DNA of 64,000 nt, from positions 2,914,001-2,978,000 of the forward strand of contig NC_079235.1 of NCBI RefSeq assembly GCF_028502605.1, given 5' to 3'. Under the pieces are notes generated by a model. It was not told the DNA's origin. It did not search any database and saw only the letters and a program-made list of their open reading frames with translations. Positions 22,817 through 36,158 of the stretch are shown here, in pieces. How positions within the stretch are numbered: the stretch's first letter is position 1; the number at the start of each line of letters is the position of its first letter. The DNA comes from Trichoderma breve (lineage: Eukaryota > Ascomycota > Sordariomycetes > Hypocreales > Hypocreaceae). Position numbers and translations under genes: made by a program.

Positions 22817-24078
22817 GTTTAACGGCTTGGAAAGCGCCTAGCCGTAAGTGTGAGGTTATCGACGAGGTGGTATTAGGTCGAGGGTGCAGGCCAGTCGAGC
22901 GTTTATAGGCAAGCGAGTAGCGAACCGACGTTGCTTGATCCGGTGGCAAAGACCGGGATGCTGCACGGAGCTTGGTGGTGTATGGAGGGAGCCTGGAGGA
23001 TTGCGTCGGCGGCGGAAGCTGGTTCCGGAGCAGGTAAAATGGGCGAAGGTGACGATCTTGTGCGACAAAAGCTAATGCGAGGCAAACAGGCCGTATAAGT
23101 AGGGGAAAATGAAGAGCGATCAAGCTCAACAAGAGTTCGCTGTCGGATCTGCGCCCGAGCTCTAGGGTAGCGATTGCTGTGACGCAACAAGTTCGAGGGT
23201 GTCGGTCGCTGTGCCTAGGCGGCGCTTGGAGCAGGGAAATCGAGGAGGGGTGTTTGCAGCGTCAGATCGAGACTGGGCAAACGCACAGGCGACACATGCA
23301 ATTGCGTGGGGGGCGGTTTTTTTTGAGACGGAGGACAAACGCCTAAAGGCGGCAGATGCCCAGCAGGGATGAGGGTGTCGTAGGGCCAGCAAACCGGGGC
23401 GATGCTTTTGGGCGGACTTGATATGTGTATGTTTTGAAGTATGTTTTGCTGCTGGAAAGTTCCGAGTTGGGAGTTTTGGCTCCAATGGCAGCAGGAAAAA
23501 AGGCACAAAAAATGACACGAAAAAAAAGCGCCGCCGGGCTGAGTTGTCCCAGTAAAAAATGTGTGGTGGCAGTGGCGTGCGGTATAAGTGCAAAAGGGCC
23601 CGTCAACTAGAGGGGTGGAGCTGGGCGCCTTGAGGTGCCTATAACCAGACACACAGACACTAAAGCTCACACACACGCCCTGTTGGAAAAAAAAAATTGA
23701 CAGCAATAGTCGCAGCTGGCCGAGACGAAGACGGACGGTCCAGCTCAGACGCCGGCGAGTGGAGGCTGAAGACGATTGCGATTGCGATTGCGAGGTGAGA
23801 GGGCCAATTCAGATGAGGAGATGAGGGGGGAGAGGTGAGGATAAAAGCAAAAAAAGAAAAAGAAAAAAGAAGAACAAGAAATGATTAAAGACGACTTTGA
23901 CAATGCCAGGAAGATGGAATAAGAGAACAAAGACAAAAGGGGGCAAGGGGAGGAGGCAAGAGGCGAGCGAGAGGGAATAAATGGCAAGGGAAAAAAGCAG
24001 GATATGATTGCAGCCATTAGTGAGGGCGGACTTGGACGAAGTCCCTTAGGTCAAACTCGTAGGGTCGAGGTGGGGACT

Positions 24079-24537
24079 GTACCTACCTGTATTGTGCATT
24101 GCAGTGCAGCACCAGCAGAGGTACGAGTGGACGAGTAAAGTACAGAACGGTACAGAGCCGCGCTGGTACAGTACGGGCATGGCGAGTACCGGTACAGGAG
24201 GCGTACGGAGTATTACGGAGGGCAGGGAGTGGTTTGGGGCGGGTTGGCAGCCCGGGCGCGACCACTGGGGGGGCTGCACACGCGCCTGTAGCGGCACCCG
24301 TAGGGAGTAGCTGCAACGGGGAGTTGAGTTCCATGTGTACCTCGACGGCGTACCCGCAAAGGCTATCCATGTACCGGCTACGACAGAAGGACGGGAGCAG
24401 GTACTCGTGCCTTGGCGGAGTGTACAAGCACAGCGCAAGCATCGATAAGATCGAAGCACATGCACGTTCTGGTTTCTTGCGAGGCATGGAGGGTGCTTCT
24501 AGGACCAGCCAGCCGCCTGTACTGGTACTGTATGTAC
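24079..24537. repeat. GTAC-tetramer cluster
   Basis: By direct count, 17 GTAC tetramers fall within 459 bp; a uniform base model would give about two. Many appear as GTACAGTAC, GTACCGGTAC or CTGTACTGGTAC strings. Smaller GTAC groups continue downstream, for example near 25936, 26092, 26274, 26787 and 27119-27205. No protein or RNA gene explains it. Confidence 0.8.
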
Positions 24538-27500
24538 ATTAGCTGTAGGGGCCGTGAGTGGTGCTGGAAACTGCGCCGCCGCAAATGAGACCAGACTTGA
24601 CTGGATTCCCCAACCGCCGGAGGGACTGGACTTGGGGCGGGTGACAAAAGCGCTGAGAGAGAGACCAGACCAGACCAGACGTCAATTGATCCATCCGTGG
24701 TTGGTGGGAACGCTGAGACGTTTACGTTTGCTGCTAGCAGTGGCTCGGAATCCTCAGTTACAATTACAAGTACATCTTCGTACAGGCACAGGCAGGGTTT
24801 TCCCAACTTAGCCCGGGGCTAGGCTGCTTGCCGGTACTGTTGCCCGTACGTATGCCGACGGCAGCAGGTGGTTGCATGGCCCTTCTTGGTGCTGCAAAAC
24901 TGCGGAGAAGGACGATGGATTCCAACCTGTGCTCGTACATAAGCCGGGCTAGGCTCGGTTCATGTCCTCCAGCTGAGCATCCTGTGGCCAGCCATGCGGT
25001 GCTTTGGGAGCGGTTAGGCAGTGGCAATTGACGAGTTGAGCATTTCGCGGCTACTGCGGCTTTGCAGCATCAGTGATGGAATTGGATCGGATCGGACTGG
25101 GTTGGATTGCAAATGCAAATGCAAATAGCAGCCTCGTGCTATGCCCTCGTATGAGCATCGAGGTCATTGATGTATGTACAAGTATGTCGCGCGCGCGTGC
25201 TTAGACACTTGCGTCCTCGCCGAACAGGACGGGACGACCAAAATTTCCCCTCCTCCACCCACGGGTCCTCTTTTTTTATTTGGGGACCATTTCCTGACCG
25301 TCGACGCTCCGCCGAGCTAGACGCAAAGCAGTTGTTTATTCGCACAATGGAAAAAAAAAAAAGCAGTCGACTGGGGAGAGCGGCGTGATGCCACTGCTAG
25401 TCTATGTGGTATGCGTGTGTGGAGGACATGGAGTACATGGCAAGGCCTACATAGGACCAAATGTACGGCAACCCAGCGTTGTGGTGGTAGTGCCTAACAC
25501 GGTTAGCAGGGCATTGACAAGTACCTACCGTCCTCGTGCAGATGGGCATTTGGTGGTGTGTTTTTTTGTTCATAGGTCACGAATCAGGAATCCTGAACTC
25601 CCCAGGTCACCCAACTGTCAACAATACGATGCGCCATTATTGACCAGCATGGTCTCTTTTCTTAACCTCATCTCTAGCAACTTTGATGAGCAGAGGGGGC
25701 GTTCCATACATCGACGGCGCGGGCGTGTGAAACACTGAAGAGACAGAGGAACAAGCCGAGGCGGGCTAAAACAAAAAAAATCTTAATTGGGCAAACAAAA
25801 AAAAGACTGCGGAAGTAAAAAAAGGGAAAAAAGAAAAAAAGAAAAAAGGACCTCAGGTCTTGCCCGTTTGGGAACCTCTGGCAGCGCTGGCTGGCTGGCG
25901 GCCGCCAACGACGTCCAGGGCTGGGCCACGGGGCGTGTACGTACCCGAACCCGAACAATCAATTACTAACACGGGCAAAGTACCGCAGCATGTAATGTAA
26001 TGTAATATGGAATAAGCAGCCGCAGGATTCCATCCAGATTGATTTGATTTCAGTTCCATGATTTGATTAATTGCACGGGGTGCGATACGGAGTACAGGCT
26101 GTACAGTACAGGTACCAGGACTAAAGCCACACGACGGAGAGGCTCTAGGGGACTGACTTGCGCCCAGCAGCAGTGCGACAGGGCCGAACCTGGCTCGTCT
26201 GCGCGCGTGCATCTGCATCAATCAATTGGATCAACGGAACCATGGATATTGATGCTGCATCCTGCATGTTGCATGTACTGCTACTCGTACATGTCGCCTG
26301 TTATTGGCGGCCACGCCCCAAGTACCGATACAGCAAGTGCACAACTTTGCGCCAAGGTGACGGTGGCAGGACTCCTTGTTGCTGTGCTCGCCATCAGATC
26401 TCACCACCTGTTGCTGCTTACCTACTGCACCGGAACAGGCTCGCGCTGATGCTGATGCTGCAAATCGCTCAGTGGCTGCCGGTGGAGCGGGACACGGCAT
26501 GGGAGGGAGCTGAGGCAAGAACGAGCCAAGAGAGGAGGAGAGAGGAGGAGAGAAAAAGGATGGGCGTTGCAAAGCATGACGAAGCCAGACCGGCTCTGAG
26601 CCACGTCCTTAGTAAGATGGTGACTTGTTAGCAGACGCCAGCGCCTTTTCAGCACCGTCACAGGGCGGTGCCGGGATCGGATTCCAGTGGCCAAATCGCA
26701 TGCTGATGGCTGCATGGTTTCACTCAATCAATCAACTGTCATTTGCAATCAGGCGTCTTCGTCTTTCTACCACCAAAGCCTCAACTGTGTACTGTACTTG
26801 GCGCTTGTACTGCCACACTCGCCAATGCCTGTCCGCACTTCCTGCCAAGCCCAAAGGGGTGGCTACCCTACAGAAATTGTAAGATTAGGTTGATCTGGAT
26901 GTTTTATTAGCATCCGATGAGATTTGCTGGATTGACTTGACCGCAGGAACAGGGTTCCCGTCTTGGTCGCATTCTCATTTCATGAACTGAGCACTCGGTA
27001 ATTGCCAGGTGTTTGTAAGGTGCTCAGCCGCGCTGACGGTCCAAAGTAGAAGCTCCCAGGGCTTTCGGGTTCGGGATAAATCTCATCAAATCTTTGTTTC
27101 CACGTATTATACCTGGCAAGTACAGGTACCAAGTCAGCCCTGAGGATGGGTCCTCGTCAACCAGCTAGCGTCCATGTACTGTGCCCTATTACTGTACTCG
27201 TACTCATATGCTGTCAATACCGTATGACTGGCACGCCGATGAGCCACAGGCGGCATACGCAAGAAGGATGGACAGCACAGCACAGAGGAGAAAGAAAGAG
27301 CTAGAAAAAAAGGGACCCGTGCTCATTGACATGGCTCCAACGGGCCAGCGGCTACACAAAGCAGCGGCTGTCGGTCGGTGCTACCAATAGAAGTCTCCAA
27401 GACGAAGGCGCCAAGCATCTTCGGAATGTTTGCAGACCCTGCCCAAGTCATGTATGATGATGGTTTGTCGGGGGTCTCACAGAGTCAGTTCTGCTAATCC

Positions 27501-29111
27501 TCTGCCTCCCGCGGATCCAGCATCCAGCATCCTTGGCACGCCAGCAATGTTGCATTCGGTGCTTCCTGCCCGAGTTTTTGAGCACGCATACCGCTTCTAT
27601 GGCGCATGTCTGTACAAATAGTTTGGGTGAGTTAGTCATACTATCTATTACCGGCCAGGCTTGTAGGTAATAGCGAGGCATCACAAGCAAATAGGTGAAT
27701 GATAACTGCCGACAAACCCATGGGGTGTACTGTAAGCATCAGCACGAATCATGCCACAGCCATAGCCATGTCAATGACATGTCGTTGCCACGGGACAGGT
27801 GCGAATCCTGGAGTAAACTCGTCAATACTCTACTACGTATAACACTTTATCAACTGATTGCATGTAAGGGCGTCTATTTTCCAAGACTACCAAGCATCAT
27901 GTTCGCGCACCCAACACCCTTCCCCCCACGCCCAAGAAAACAACACCTTTGACATTTGATGTCATGGCTCGGGAATAGCTCACGAACCAAGACAAGAAAA
28001 AAAAAAAAAACAAAAAATAAAAAAAAATTCAACAAAGCCAAGAAAAAAAGCTCTTGGCTTAGACGGCCCGCCGAATCTCATTCGACTTGCCCGCCGCCAA
28101 GACGGCAGTCGGAAAGTAGGCCAAGTAGCCAAGCCCACGGGACGGTGGCAGTGTTTATTTTAGACTTAAGTCGGCCGCTGTAGCGGAACGGCATCTGGCA
28201 TGTCTCAAGAGAGTGCTGAAATGAAATGAATGAAACTCTAAGGAGGAAATGCTACTATCGAGATAAGGTTTTGAGACAACACCCGTTTTTGGAAATCAGG
28301 CGAGGCAATGCCCACAGCCTCGTTTGCTTCGTCATTGACTTCATCTCTCTTTCTCTCCCTACTTTCTTCATCTTTTTCTCTTTATTTGAAATTTTCCCGC
28401 TTTTCCCTTTTCAATTGGCGTCTTGGATTTTCCATTTTCTTAGCACAGGTCTTGGTACACTCGCGGAGGTACAGATACATGCAGTACGTACTTTTTACCG
28501 ATTCCAGGCCCGTGGACCCCGTAAGTGCATTCAGGCGCCATCACCGTGGGAACAAATCCAACCCACTTGCTCCGTCATTGAGCGAAAAAAAAAAGAGAAA
28601 CATATTCGTACGGTAAGAGGAAAATAAGGGTTAGGTAGAGCTATTCACCTGACTAAACACATCCCCCGCGCGAACTGCTTCTTGCCTTGTACTCCATGCT
28701 CGTACCACCCAACCGCAGCATGCATGAGCATCAAAGAGGAGCGGAAAAGGACCCTGGATTGGAGAAAAAAGGACCATTCCAATGCTAGCTGTCCGACTCC
28801 ATAGTTTGATGCACGAGGATTGAGGAGAAGAACACAAGAGAAGAGGGCAGTAAGGACTGGGGAAGGCCGCTAGAATGAGTTTGGTCTAAGTTGCCAATAA
28901 TCAATACTACTTGGCAAGCAAAAGAGGCAGAACTAGAAGAGAAACAAAATCAAATCGAATTGAATCGTAGCAATGTACTCCGTACTGTAGCTGGACTAAC
29001 ATGCAAAGCCGGCATCAGGAAGCGGTATGCAATTTACAGAAGCCCCGAGTTATCGCCTCGGAAGCACATACGCGCTCATTGCCATGCCCCCGAATTATCC
29101 AGCGCAGATTA

Positions 29112-29133
29112 ATTAATTGATCAGTCAATTAAT
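29112..29133. repeat. Short AT-rich inverted repeat
   Basis: Arms ATTAATTGA (29112-29120) and TCAATTAAT (29125-29133) are perfect inverse complements around a TCAG loop, flanked by more TTAATTAA strings. It could form a cruciform; no function is evident. Confidence 0.7.
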
Positions 29134-32100
29134 CATTTAATTAATAGGGTAGTGCTCCTGATTTAGCCACAATATAACGCCTGCAGCGACAATCGTCCCC
29201 TCTTTGCTTGAGTCGCACAAACCCCAAAGTCTAACACGCTCGCCTCTCATCCTCACTTCTTACTCGCATGAGCTCATGCTCACCCTGTCACCCTTTTCCC
29301 CTCCCCTCTCTCTCTATAGCTCGCTAAACTCGGTGCAGTACATAGTCTACATGCGAGTGTAAATCTCCCATTTTCTTTTCATGGATTGTTACATGCATGA
29401 CCCCAAAGAAGAAGAAATAATAGAGCCGAATATCAGTCTGTACATACTCGTGCACCGCATCCTTTCCGCGTTGGACAGCACATGCATATCCCCCTCCCCC
29501 ATGCAAAGAAACACCAAGCAATGCAAAGCAGCAACAAAAAATGACAAAGCGGAAAAAAACAGAAACAACGCTATCCCTGCACCCTAAAACCCTTTATCGC
29601 CAACCCATCTCATCCCTCCTCCTCTTTCGTTGCTTCTATCCCACTCAGGCGGCCTCCAACTATGCCTCACTTGACCACTGCACTGCACATTACAGGTACG
29701 TGCATGCGTACACGTATGTACGAAAACAACCCTAGCCCAGAGCTGCCCCTCGCCCATGAACGTCATTTCACATATAGTATTGGTTTTCAGACTCCGTCCA
29801 CACACGTATTTCCCGCTTGGCGCATCCCCGAGTTTGAGCCAGATGCCGAAAGGGAGGGGGGGAAGGATCAAGACTTTGTGACGCCCAGAAACATACATCA
29901 GAGCACTTTTACTTTCATTTTCCATCCTTGAGACGAACATGATACATATGATAGAACTGCTCTACGGATAAACTTAGACATACAAAGCACATACAGAGCA
30001 AATCCCCAGTATTCAGAGCCCAACGGAGAGATATCCACTCACCCCCAGGCCTGTTGCTAAAAGCGTCGCTGTTATGATCTCATAGGTCAGATAGCCTTCG
30101 GCTCAATCATCCCCCCATCTTATGCCCATAGCCTCGGATCCCGTATCGTGCGGACCAAGGTCAAAAGGAAGAAAACGAAAAAAAGAAAAAGAAAAAAAAA
30201 GAGAGCCTATCCTTATTCAAGTTACATTTCCCCTTCACACAAGGTTATTACCAACTACAACTACTCCGCTACTCCGTCCGCCCTATTGCTTCATAATTCC
30301 TGGTCTTGTACTATTACTTCGTACCTACATAGAATCTCACTCTGGCCCTTTTGTAAGCAACTCCAATCAATCCCCTGAGCTTTATTCCGTCCTTTTCTCT
30401 CCTCTTCTCGTCTCTTCTCGTCTCTCCACTCTCACCATGTAATACCCCGACCGCCACTCGCATGCTACCTGTATGTACTGTACAGACTTACTCAGACGTG
30501 GGAAGTGCCGGGGGTGGTATCATGCCCGCCACCGTACCGTACCGTGGAACTGCGGATCTAAGCGGCGCGAGTGAGACGATACTGAGCTTTGCCCAGCTCC
30601 TCCGTTTTGTCGATCTGCGTGCTTTTCCGGGTCTCCTCTCCTGATGTCACAATCTAGGGTCTACATACGGAGTACTGAGCACAAAACAACGACGAACAAC
30701 AAAGGGACCTGTCATCAAAGTTCTTGTTTCCCTCCCCCCTTTCCCTGATCCTGCATCCCCGTCCCTCTCCGATCCTCTCTATCAAATGCCTCTTTTCAAT
30801 TTCAATTTTCCCTCAGGCTTGTCAACGCTCGTGCCGTCCTCCTCACATCTCAGTGGCTCCCTCCCGTTCGTCGCTCGCCTGTTGTTTGTGCTCGGATAAC
30901 GCAGACCAGCATCCCCGGGTTCCCTTCCTGTTGGGAACTTCAGCATGGGGAGGGATTCCTTTGACGCAAGTATAGCCGCCCATGGGATCACTGACTATGC
31001 TGCCACCACATCCATACATAGCTCGAAGGAAACCCCCCCGGCATGTAGACTTAGACACCGATTCTTGGCCCTGATAGCCGACACGTCGCGTCTTGGTGCT
31101 GCCGGCTATCGTCACTGGGCATGCGGCCGCAGAGCTACATCGTTCCTGGGCGATGAATTGCGCGCGCATTTCTTATCCATTGGTTCTAGACTTCAGCCTG
31201 TGCGTCGTGCAGTGGCATCTCCGGGCATACCTCTCGACAGCCTCTCAGAAATCCGCATGCTCATGCTCTTGTCTCGTTCGTTCGTCTGCCACATGGCCCA
31301 AGCTTTTGAACCCCCCGCCCAGACCAGGCACGGAACGCGGGTAGGGACATTTTGTGTCAGGGGTCTGCGTGGGTGATAACGCGCCTCGAAAGCCTCGCCA
31401 GCCAACAAACTGGATTATTGGCAGGATGCATCTCAGATCACATCGTGAGACATTTTCTTCTAGATTGAGCAGCTCCCTGGCATGTGCTGCCTACCCGAGC
31501 CGCAAGGGTTGGTTGACATACAGCTGGCACTGAGAGGATGATGGGCTCCCCCCCCAGCGTCGGGAAGCGGTATCTTTCTTTTGCTCTGATTTAAACATTC
31601 CATGCTCCTCTTTGCGCGTGGCGCCTCCCTAATCTCCTCCCCGTACTGTACTGTACATGTACATCGTGCCGGTTGACATGGGCCGGGCTTCATTCATTCG
31701 CCTTGTCTTTTTTTCCTATCCCCCTTCACACCACCATCCGTAATCGTCACTGCCGTGGTAATGCAGTAACGGTCTCACCGACCGTTCTAGAAATCACTAA
31801 CGTCGTGTTCCCCCTACGTCTCTTAGCTCACCAATCTTGTTGCCTTCTTGGAGCGGTGAGCGCAATTCTCACTGTCGCGCCGGAGATTGCTTCTCCACAC
31901 AATTAATGGAAATGATAGTCTCAGCCTACATCATGATAATGTATCCCGAGTAGCGTACTGTAGGAGCGTAGTATCCGATTGGAGATGGCTGCACACGAGC
32001 CCGTTTCAAGACTTTCTGTTGGACGCCCCTTTAAACGCTGCCTCGTTGGCAAAAAGTATACTTGTACACACTTCGATAAGGAGTCTATCCGCCGGAGGGG

Positions 32101-32237
32101 GGGTTGGTCAATGATACTTCGTATCTCATGTGTCTCATTGTGCCGAGATGATTTCTTGTAAGTGCTCACAATCCGGCCGCTTGGCACAACAAAGTCGACT
32201 TGAGATGGACGCACTAGTTTTGAGACCCGGCAACGGC

Positions 32238-34517
32238 CTAATTTTGGTCTTTTGTCTTGCTGCTATTCTCGGGCGCATCTGAGACTTTGACTTTGGAGAT
32301 TTTGGACACGAGATCGGCCAATTTATTGCCTGGATGAAGAGGGAGAGGGTCTAGAAGCTGCTTGGAATTCTCTTTGGCAGTCTTCATAGGGGATGGTGAG
32401 ACGGCAGCCTCATCCACCAAGTTTTCCAGTTTCTTAAAATAGTCCTTCTCCTTGATGTGCTTCGTCAGATACAGGATGGGATTGCTTGGTTGGTTCGGTT
32501 TCATGCGCTCCTTGATTGCTTCTTCATAGGCTCGGTCGTACACGTTGAAGTCGACTGCAGTAGGCGAGTCAGACACAACATCGGGTGTCTTTTCATCCAT
32601 GGAAAAGGCATCCCTTGCGCCCGTGCCGATGCCCAAGAATGGTGGCTCTTGGTCACTAGTGGCGGTTTCTTGATCTTGGACCTTTTCCTCTCCGGCTTCG
32701 GACGCAAGAATAGTCTTTTGTTGTGTGATGAGTGCCGCAATGTCGGCAACTGATGTGTTGGTGTTGGCAGTTTCCGTTGGTTTGTGCCCCCCTTGTTCGC
32801 CTGCAGGAGGGGAAATGCCTTTCTTGCGTCTGCTAGCTATCAAGGAACATCTGAACCGATGAATGGCCTTCATTACACAGAGAAGATGGTTCATCTTTCT
32901 TGTAAAGGCACGGCTAAGCTCCAGCTCGTTCGGTGGCTCTACGGGGTTTGCACAGTTTTCTTCAGTTGAAAGCAATGGGTCCGTCCCCTCCTTGGTCACC
33001 CAGGGATGTTCCTGTGAAAAAGTAAGCATCTAGATTGTGCCTGGTTGATTCTTAGAGCATTGCTACTTACTCGAAGCTCTGGCATGGTGATTCGTGTTTC
33101 CGGGTTCTTGTCCAGTAGCCTGCCCATTAGGTCGACAAAGGAAGGAGACTCATCTTTTGGTAGTTCTGGCTCCTCGGTCTTGATGGCTTCGTAAATCTCA
33201 AGCATGGCCTCCTTGTTGAAAGGGATTCTGCCGTACTTGAGACAGTAAAGAGTGACGCCCATGGACCAGATGTCTGCAGCCGTTCCGGAAACCTTGTCAT
33301 GCTTGCTACATAATTCAGGAGGCAAAAAGGCAGGCGATCCAGCAGACTTGGCTGTTCTCATGTTGGTTGGCTTCTCAAACATTTCCGAGACTCCAAAGTC
33401 AACAACTTTAAGAACATCATCTTCTGACAGCAGGAGGTTGTCAGGTTTGATATCACGGTGAATGACGCCCTGGGCATGTACTGTGAAAGCGTTAGCAATA
33501 GTGACGGCAACTCAGGAAGGAACTGAAGCCGTGTGCTTGACTTACGATACTCAATCCCTAATATCAAATCTCGGAACCAAAATCTGCACTCCTCGTCGGG
33601 ATATGGCTCTGCCTGTTCGCCTAAGCCGACCTTCATAATGACTCCCTTCTTACACATCTCCATGACGATGTATAGAGAATCTTCATCCGGATCATCGAGC
33701 ACCTCGATAAGCTGGGCCAAGTTGGGGTGATTGAGTTTCTTCATGATTGCAATCTCTTCTCGGATGTAGAACAGTGCGTCGTTCTTTTCACTGTCTCTCA
33801 ACCCCATGAGCTGGGAGGGCATGATGCCTCCCCTACCAGGCATGCGTCGTGATGGTCCGCCAGGGCCTTGACGCATGGCCATTGACTGTGCGCGTCTTCG
33901 TAGGCGGACTTTGGAGAACTCTTTGACAGCCTACAGACTCATTATAAGCAAGAGAGGGGGTCTAAGAAGTTTAAAAGGGTGAGACTCACAAACTCATTCC
34001 CAAACTGATCTGTCGCCAGGTGAACAGCGCCGTAAGAGCCTCGCCCGATTTCCTCTTGGATCACATATTGGTTTATTCTATGGTGAGTTCGACCATCGGT
34101 TTCATCATTGGAGAACTCGACACGGGCGTCCAGAGTTTCCTGTTTTGAGAACTTAGTTTACCTCTACAGACCAACCAACTGATGAACTGAGAAGAATTAC
34201 TTTGATCTCACGATGTGCACTGGGAGTGCGTTTATGCTGTCTTATCGGACTTGCGAAGCCAGCGAGACGAACGGGTTCAGTGCTAGAGCATGCGAAGAAA
34301 GCATCAGCACTCGCGACAAACCACACAGCGACGATGAGGCTCAGGTCATCCTCCTCGAAACTTGATAGTTTACTTACACGGCAGATGCCAGAGAGGGCCG
34401 ATCTTCCGGTACATCGTCGCGATCGTTGACGGTGAGTCTGGGCGACTGAAGGCCGTACGGAGGCGCCGATTTGACGCTCTTGACGCCGTAACCGGGTGAC
34501 TGTGGAGGTGTCTCCAT
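32238..34517 (-). CDS. CaMKK-like kinase (Ssp1/Sak1-type AMPK-activating kinase)
   Basis: Six exons (34517-34378, 34282-34201, 34139-33990, 33930-33546, 33480-33071, 33011-32238) give 646 residues. The glycine loop reads IGRGSYGAVHLA (about 106-117), the ATP lysine is in AVKEFSKVR (about 127), HRD is at 260-262 (VIHRDIKPDN) and DFG at 280-282. The activation segment has SAGSPAFLPPE. Between the lysine and helix C there is a basic, Pro/Gly-rich insert of roughly 45 residues (MRQGPGGPSRRMPGRGG), matching the RP insert that marks CaMKK-type kinases. The LYCLKYGRIPF stretch and EHPWVT end of the domain also fit. The family phosphorylates SNF1/AMPK, linking glucose and stress signals. The C-terminal 250 residues are mostly disordered. 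The start METPPQSPGYG is the first Met of the chain. Confidence 0.92.
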
Positions 34518-35566
34518 GATGGCGGCAGAATGCGCAACTGGGCGTCAACAAGAGGAAGAGCTGCTGGATCGATTCCGTGTCGCGTGCTTGTTTTCTTCAC
34601 AGATCCAAGATACAGATCTGGCGACAAAAGTTGTAGTTGAGTTGAGGAGCCGGCAAATACTCTCGGCCTCCCCACTGCATGCCTTGCGCCACGTCAAAAG
34701 CACGGCAAGCAGTTCGCGCGCCAGGGCTGTTAAATATGTGGTGAGGCTGAAGTCGAGCCAGCCCACCCATTGGAGGGGTAGAAGAATGATGGCTGCATTG
34801 GCATCCTCTGTTAAGCGGGGGCGTCAAATGCTAGCACTCGATTGGTAGCGCACATGTCGAAAATCAGCCCGCAGCACTAATAATAGCCTGTCACTGCTTA
34901 TCATAAGGCAATAGCGTTATTATTTATTTCTAAGAGTTGTGTAGTTGCAATACTATATAATGGAGGATTCACTTTACTTGATGAATGAGCTTAACGTCAT
35001 GTCTGGTACTGGGTTCCATGTTTACAGCTACTAGTGGTTGGCTAAGTTGGTATAAGCCGGCGAGTGACAGATAGGTATAACAATACGGTTATTTCAGCCT
35101 CGCCAACCTATAACTTGCCCAACATGCCTCTGATTTTGGCCCAGCAAGACTATATTTCACAATATGGTCAGAATATAGAAAATGAAGAAGCATCATATAG
35201 TAAAGCTATCAATATAAATGAGCACCATGCCATCCAGTTGAGCGTTGGACTACAGGCCTCCATAGTGGACTCTCTCAGTGGGCACCCCGCCATATTTACT
35301 GTAGCTGCCAGTGGATTAGATAACCGAGGCCAGCTGCCCCCCTTGGACCCTGGAACGACGACACTCCAACACCAGAGCCGCCACTTCTCGACGGAGCTCG
35401 TTCGTCCTGCGAGACGATACGACAACATCTTTCCTCCATAGCAGGCCATTGATCTGGCGCGTCTGGTGTCTAGCCTCTGCTCTTGAGTCGCCGACGTCGT
35501 CTCCCTTACGAAACCCAATAAAACAAACCAGAATCATAACATATTCCGCGCGACAAGCTGCTCAAC
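34518..35566. promoter_or_regulatory. Divergent promoter region, CaMKK-like kinase / BET5
   Basis: A 1.05-kb interval between two divergent genes, with a TATATAA-like string near 34955. The plus frame 35064-35441 and minus frame 35518-35168 overlap one another and show no motif. A CG-rich half lies on the kinase side and an AT-rich half on the BET5 side. No RNA gene was seen. Confidence 0.45.
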
Positions 35567-36158
35567 ATGGTTGTCTACTCCTTCTACATCTTCGACCGCC
35601 ACAGTACGTCTCCCAGCTCTCCAACTTCAACACCTCTCCCCTCCTCCACATTCGCCCAATTCTCATCTTTCAATCTTCTAGCCGAGTGCGTCTACGTCAA
35701 GTCATGGATGGCGGCCGAGGGTCCCGGAGCCGCGCCCGTCCTGTCCACCTCCTCGGACGACGCCAAGCTCGTCTTCGGAACCGTCTTCTCCCTCCGCAAC
35801 ATGGTCCGCAAGCTCGGCGGCGACGACGACGCCTTCATCAGCTACCGCACGGGGCAGTACAAGCTGCACTTCTACGAGACGCCCGCGAACCTTCGCTTCG
35901 TCATGCTTACGGACACGGGCTCGGCCAGCATGCGGAATGTGCTGCACCAGATTTACATCAACTTATGGGTGGAATACGGTATGTATTTGCAGTTTCGTCA
36001 GGGAGGGAGTCTTTTCATTGCAAAACTAATGGCTAATCTATTTGGTTGTAATAGTTGTCAAGAATCCGCTTGCACCAGTCGAACACAAGGGGGGTGCGGG
36101 TGTCAATAACGAGCTCTTTGAACTTGGCCTGGACCAGTTCATAAGGGGCATGATGTGA
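35567..36158 (+). CDS. BET5: TRAPP complex subunit BET5 (TRAPPC1)
   Basis: Three exons (35567-35603, 35682-35978, 36055-36158) give 145 residues, the normal size. The start MVVYSFYIFDRH then TECVYVKSW is the classic longin-fold opening of TRAPPC1. Further family blocks are LVFGTVFSLRNMVRKL, FISYRTGQYKLHFYETP, RFVMLTDTGSASMRNVLHQI and NELFELGLDQFI near the end. BET5 is a core subunit of all TRAPP complexes, which act as Rab GTPase exchange factors in ER-Golgi traffic and, as TRAPPIII, in autophagy. The donors are GTACGT and GTATGT. An exon-2 run of GAC codons gives GGDDDAF. The third base of codons in exon 2 is strongly C/G, unlike the flanking non-coding DNA. Confidence 0.96.

Larger units (their letters stand above)
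22817..32237. other. 9.4-kb interval with no recognisable gene
   Basis: The first 1-1.5 kb is presumably the promoter and leader of the HAL-type kinase gene, and the last part follows the 3' end of the CaMKK-like gene. Between them I found no convincing exon chain, tRNA or transposon. Many frames of 60-160 codons occur but overlap in several frames and lack motifs. The interval is strongly enriched in GTAC tetramers, carries several TACGGAGTA-type motifs and has A- and T-rich tracts. Long non-coding transcription or small genes cannot be excluded. Confidence 0.5.

Noticed and set aside
23162..23230. GTTCGAGGG string suggesting a second tRNA B box
   Set aside because: No acceptor, D or anticodon arm could be folded around it.
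22740..23706. Overlapping minus-strand frames upstream of the HAL-type kinase
   Set aside because: Probably 5' leader and promoter; low complexity, several frames open at once. Some could be upstream ORFs, but nothing in the sequence singles one out.
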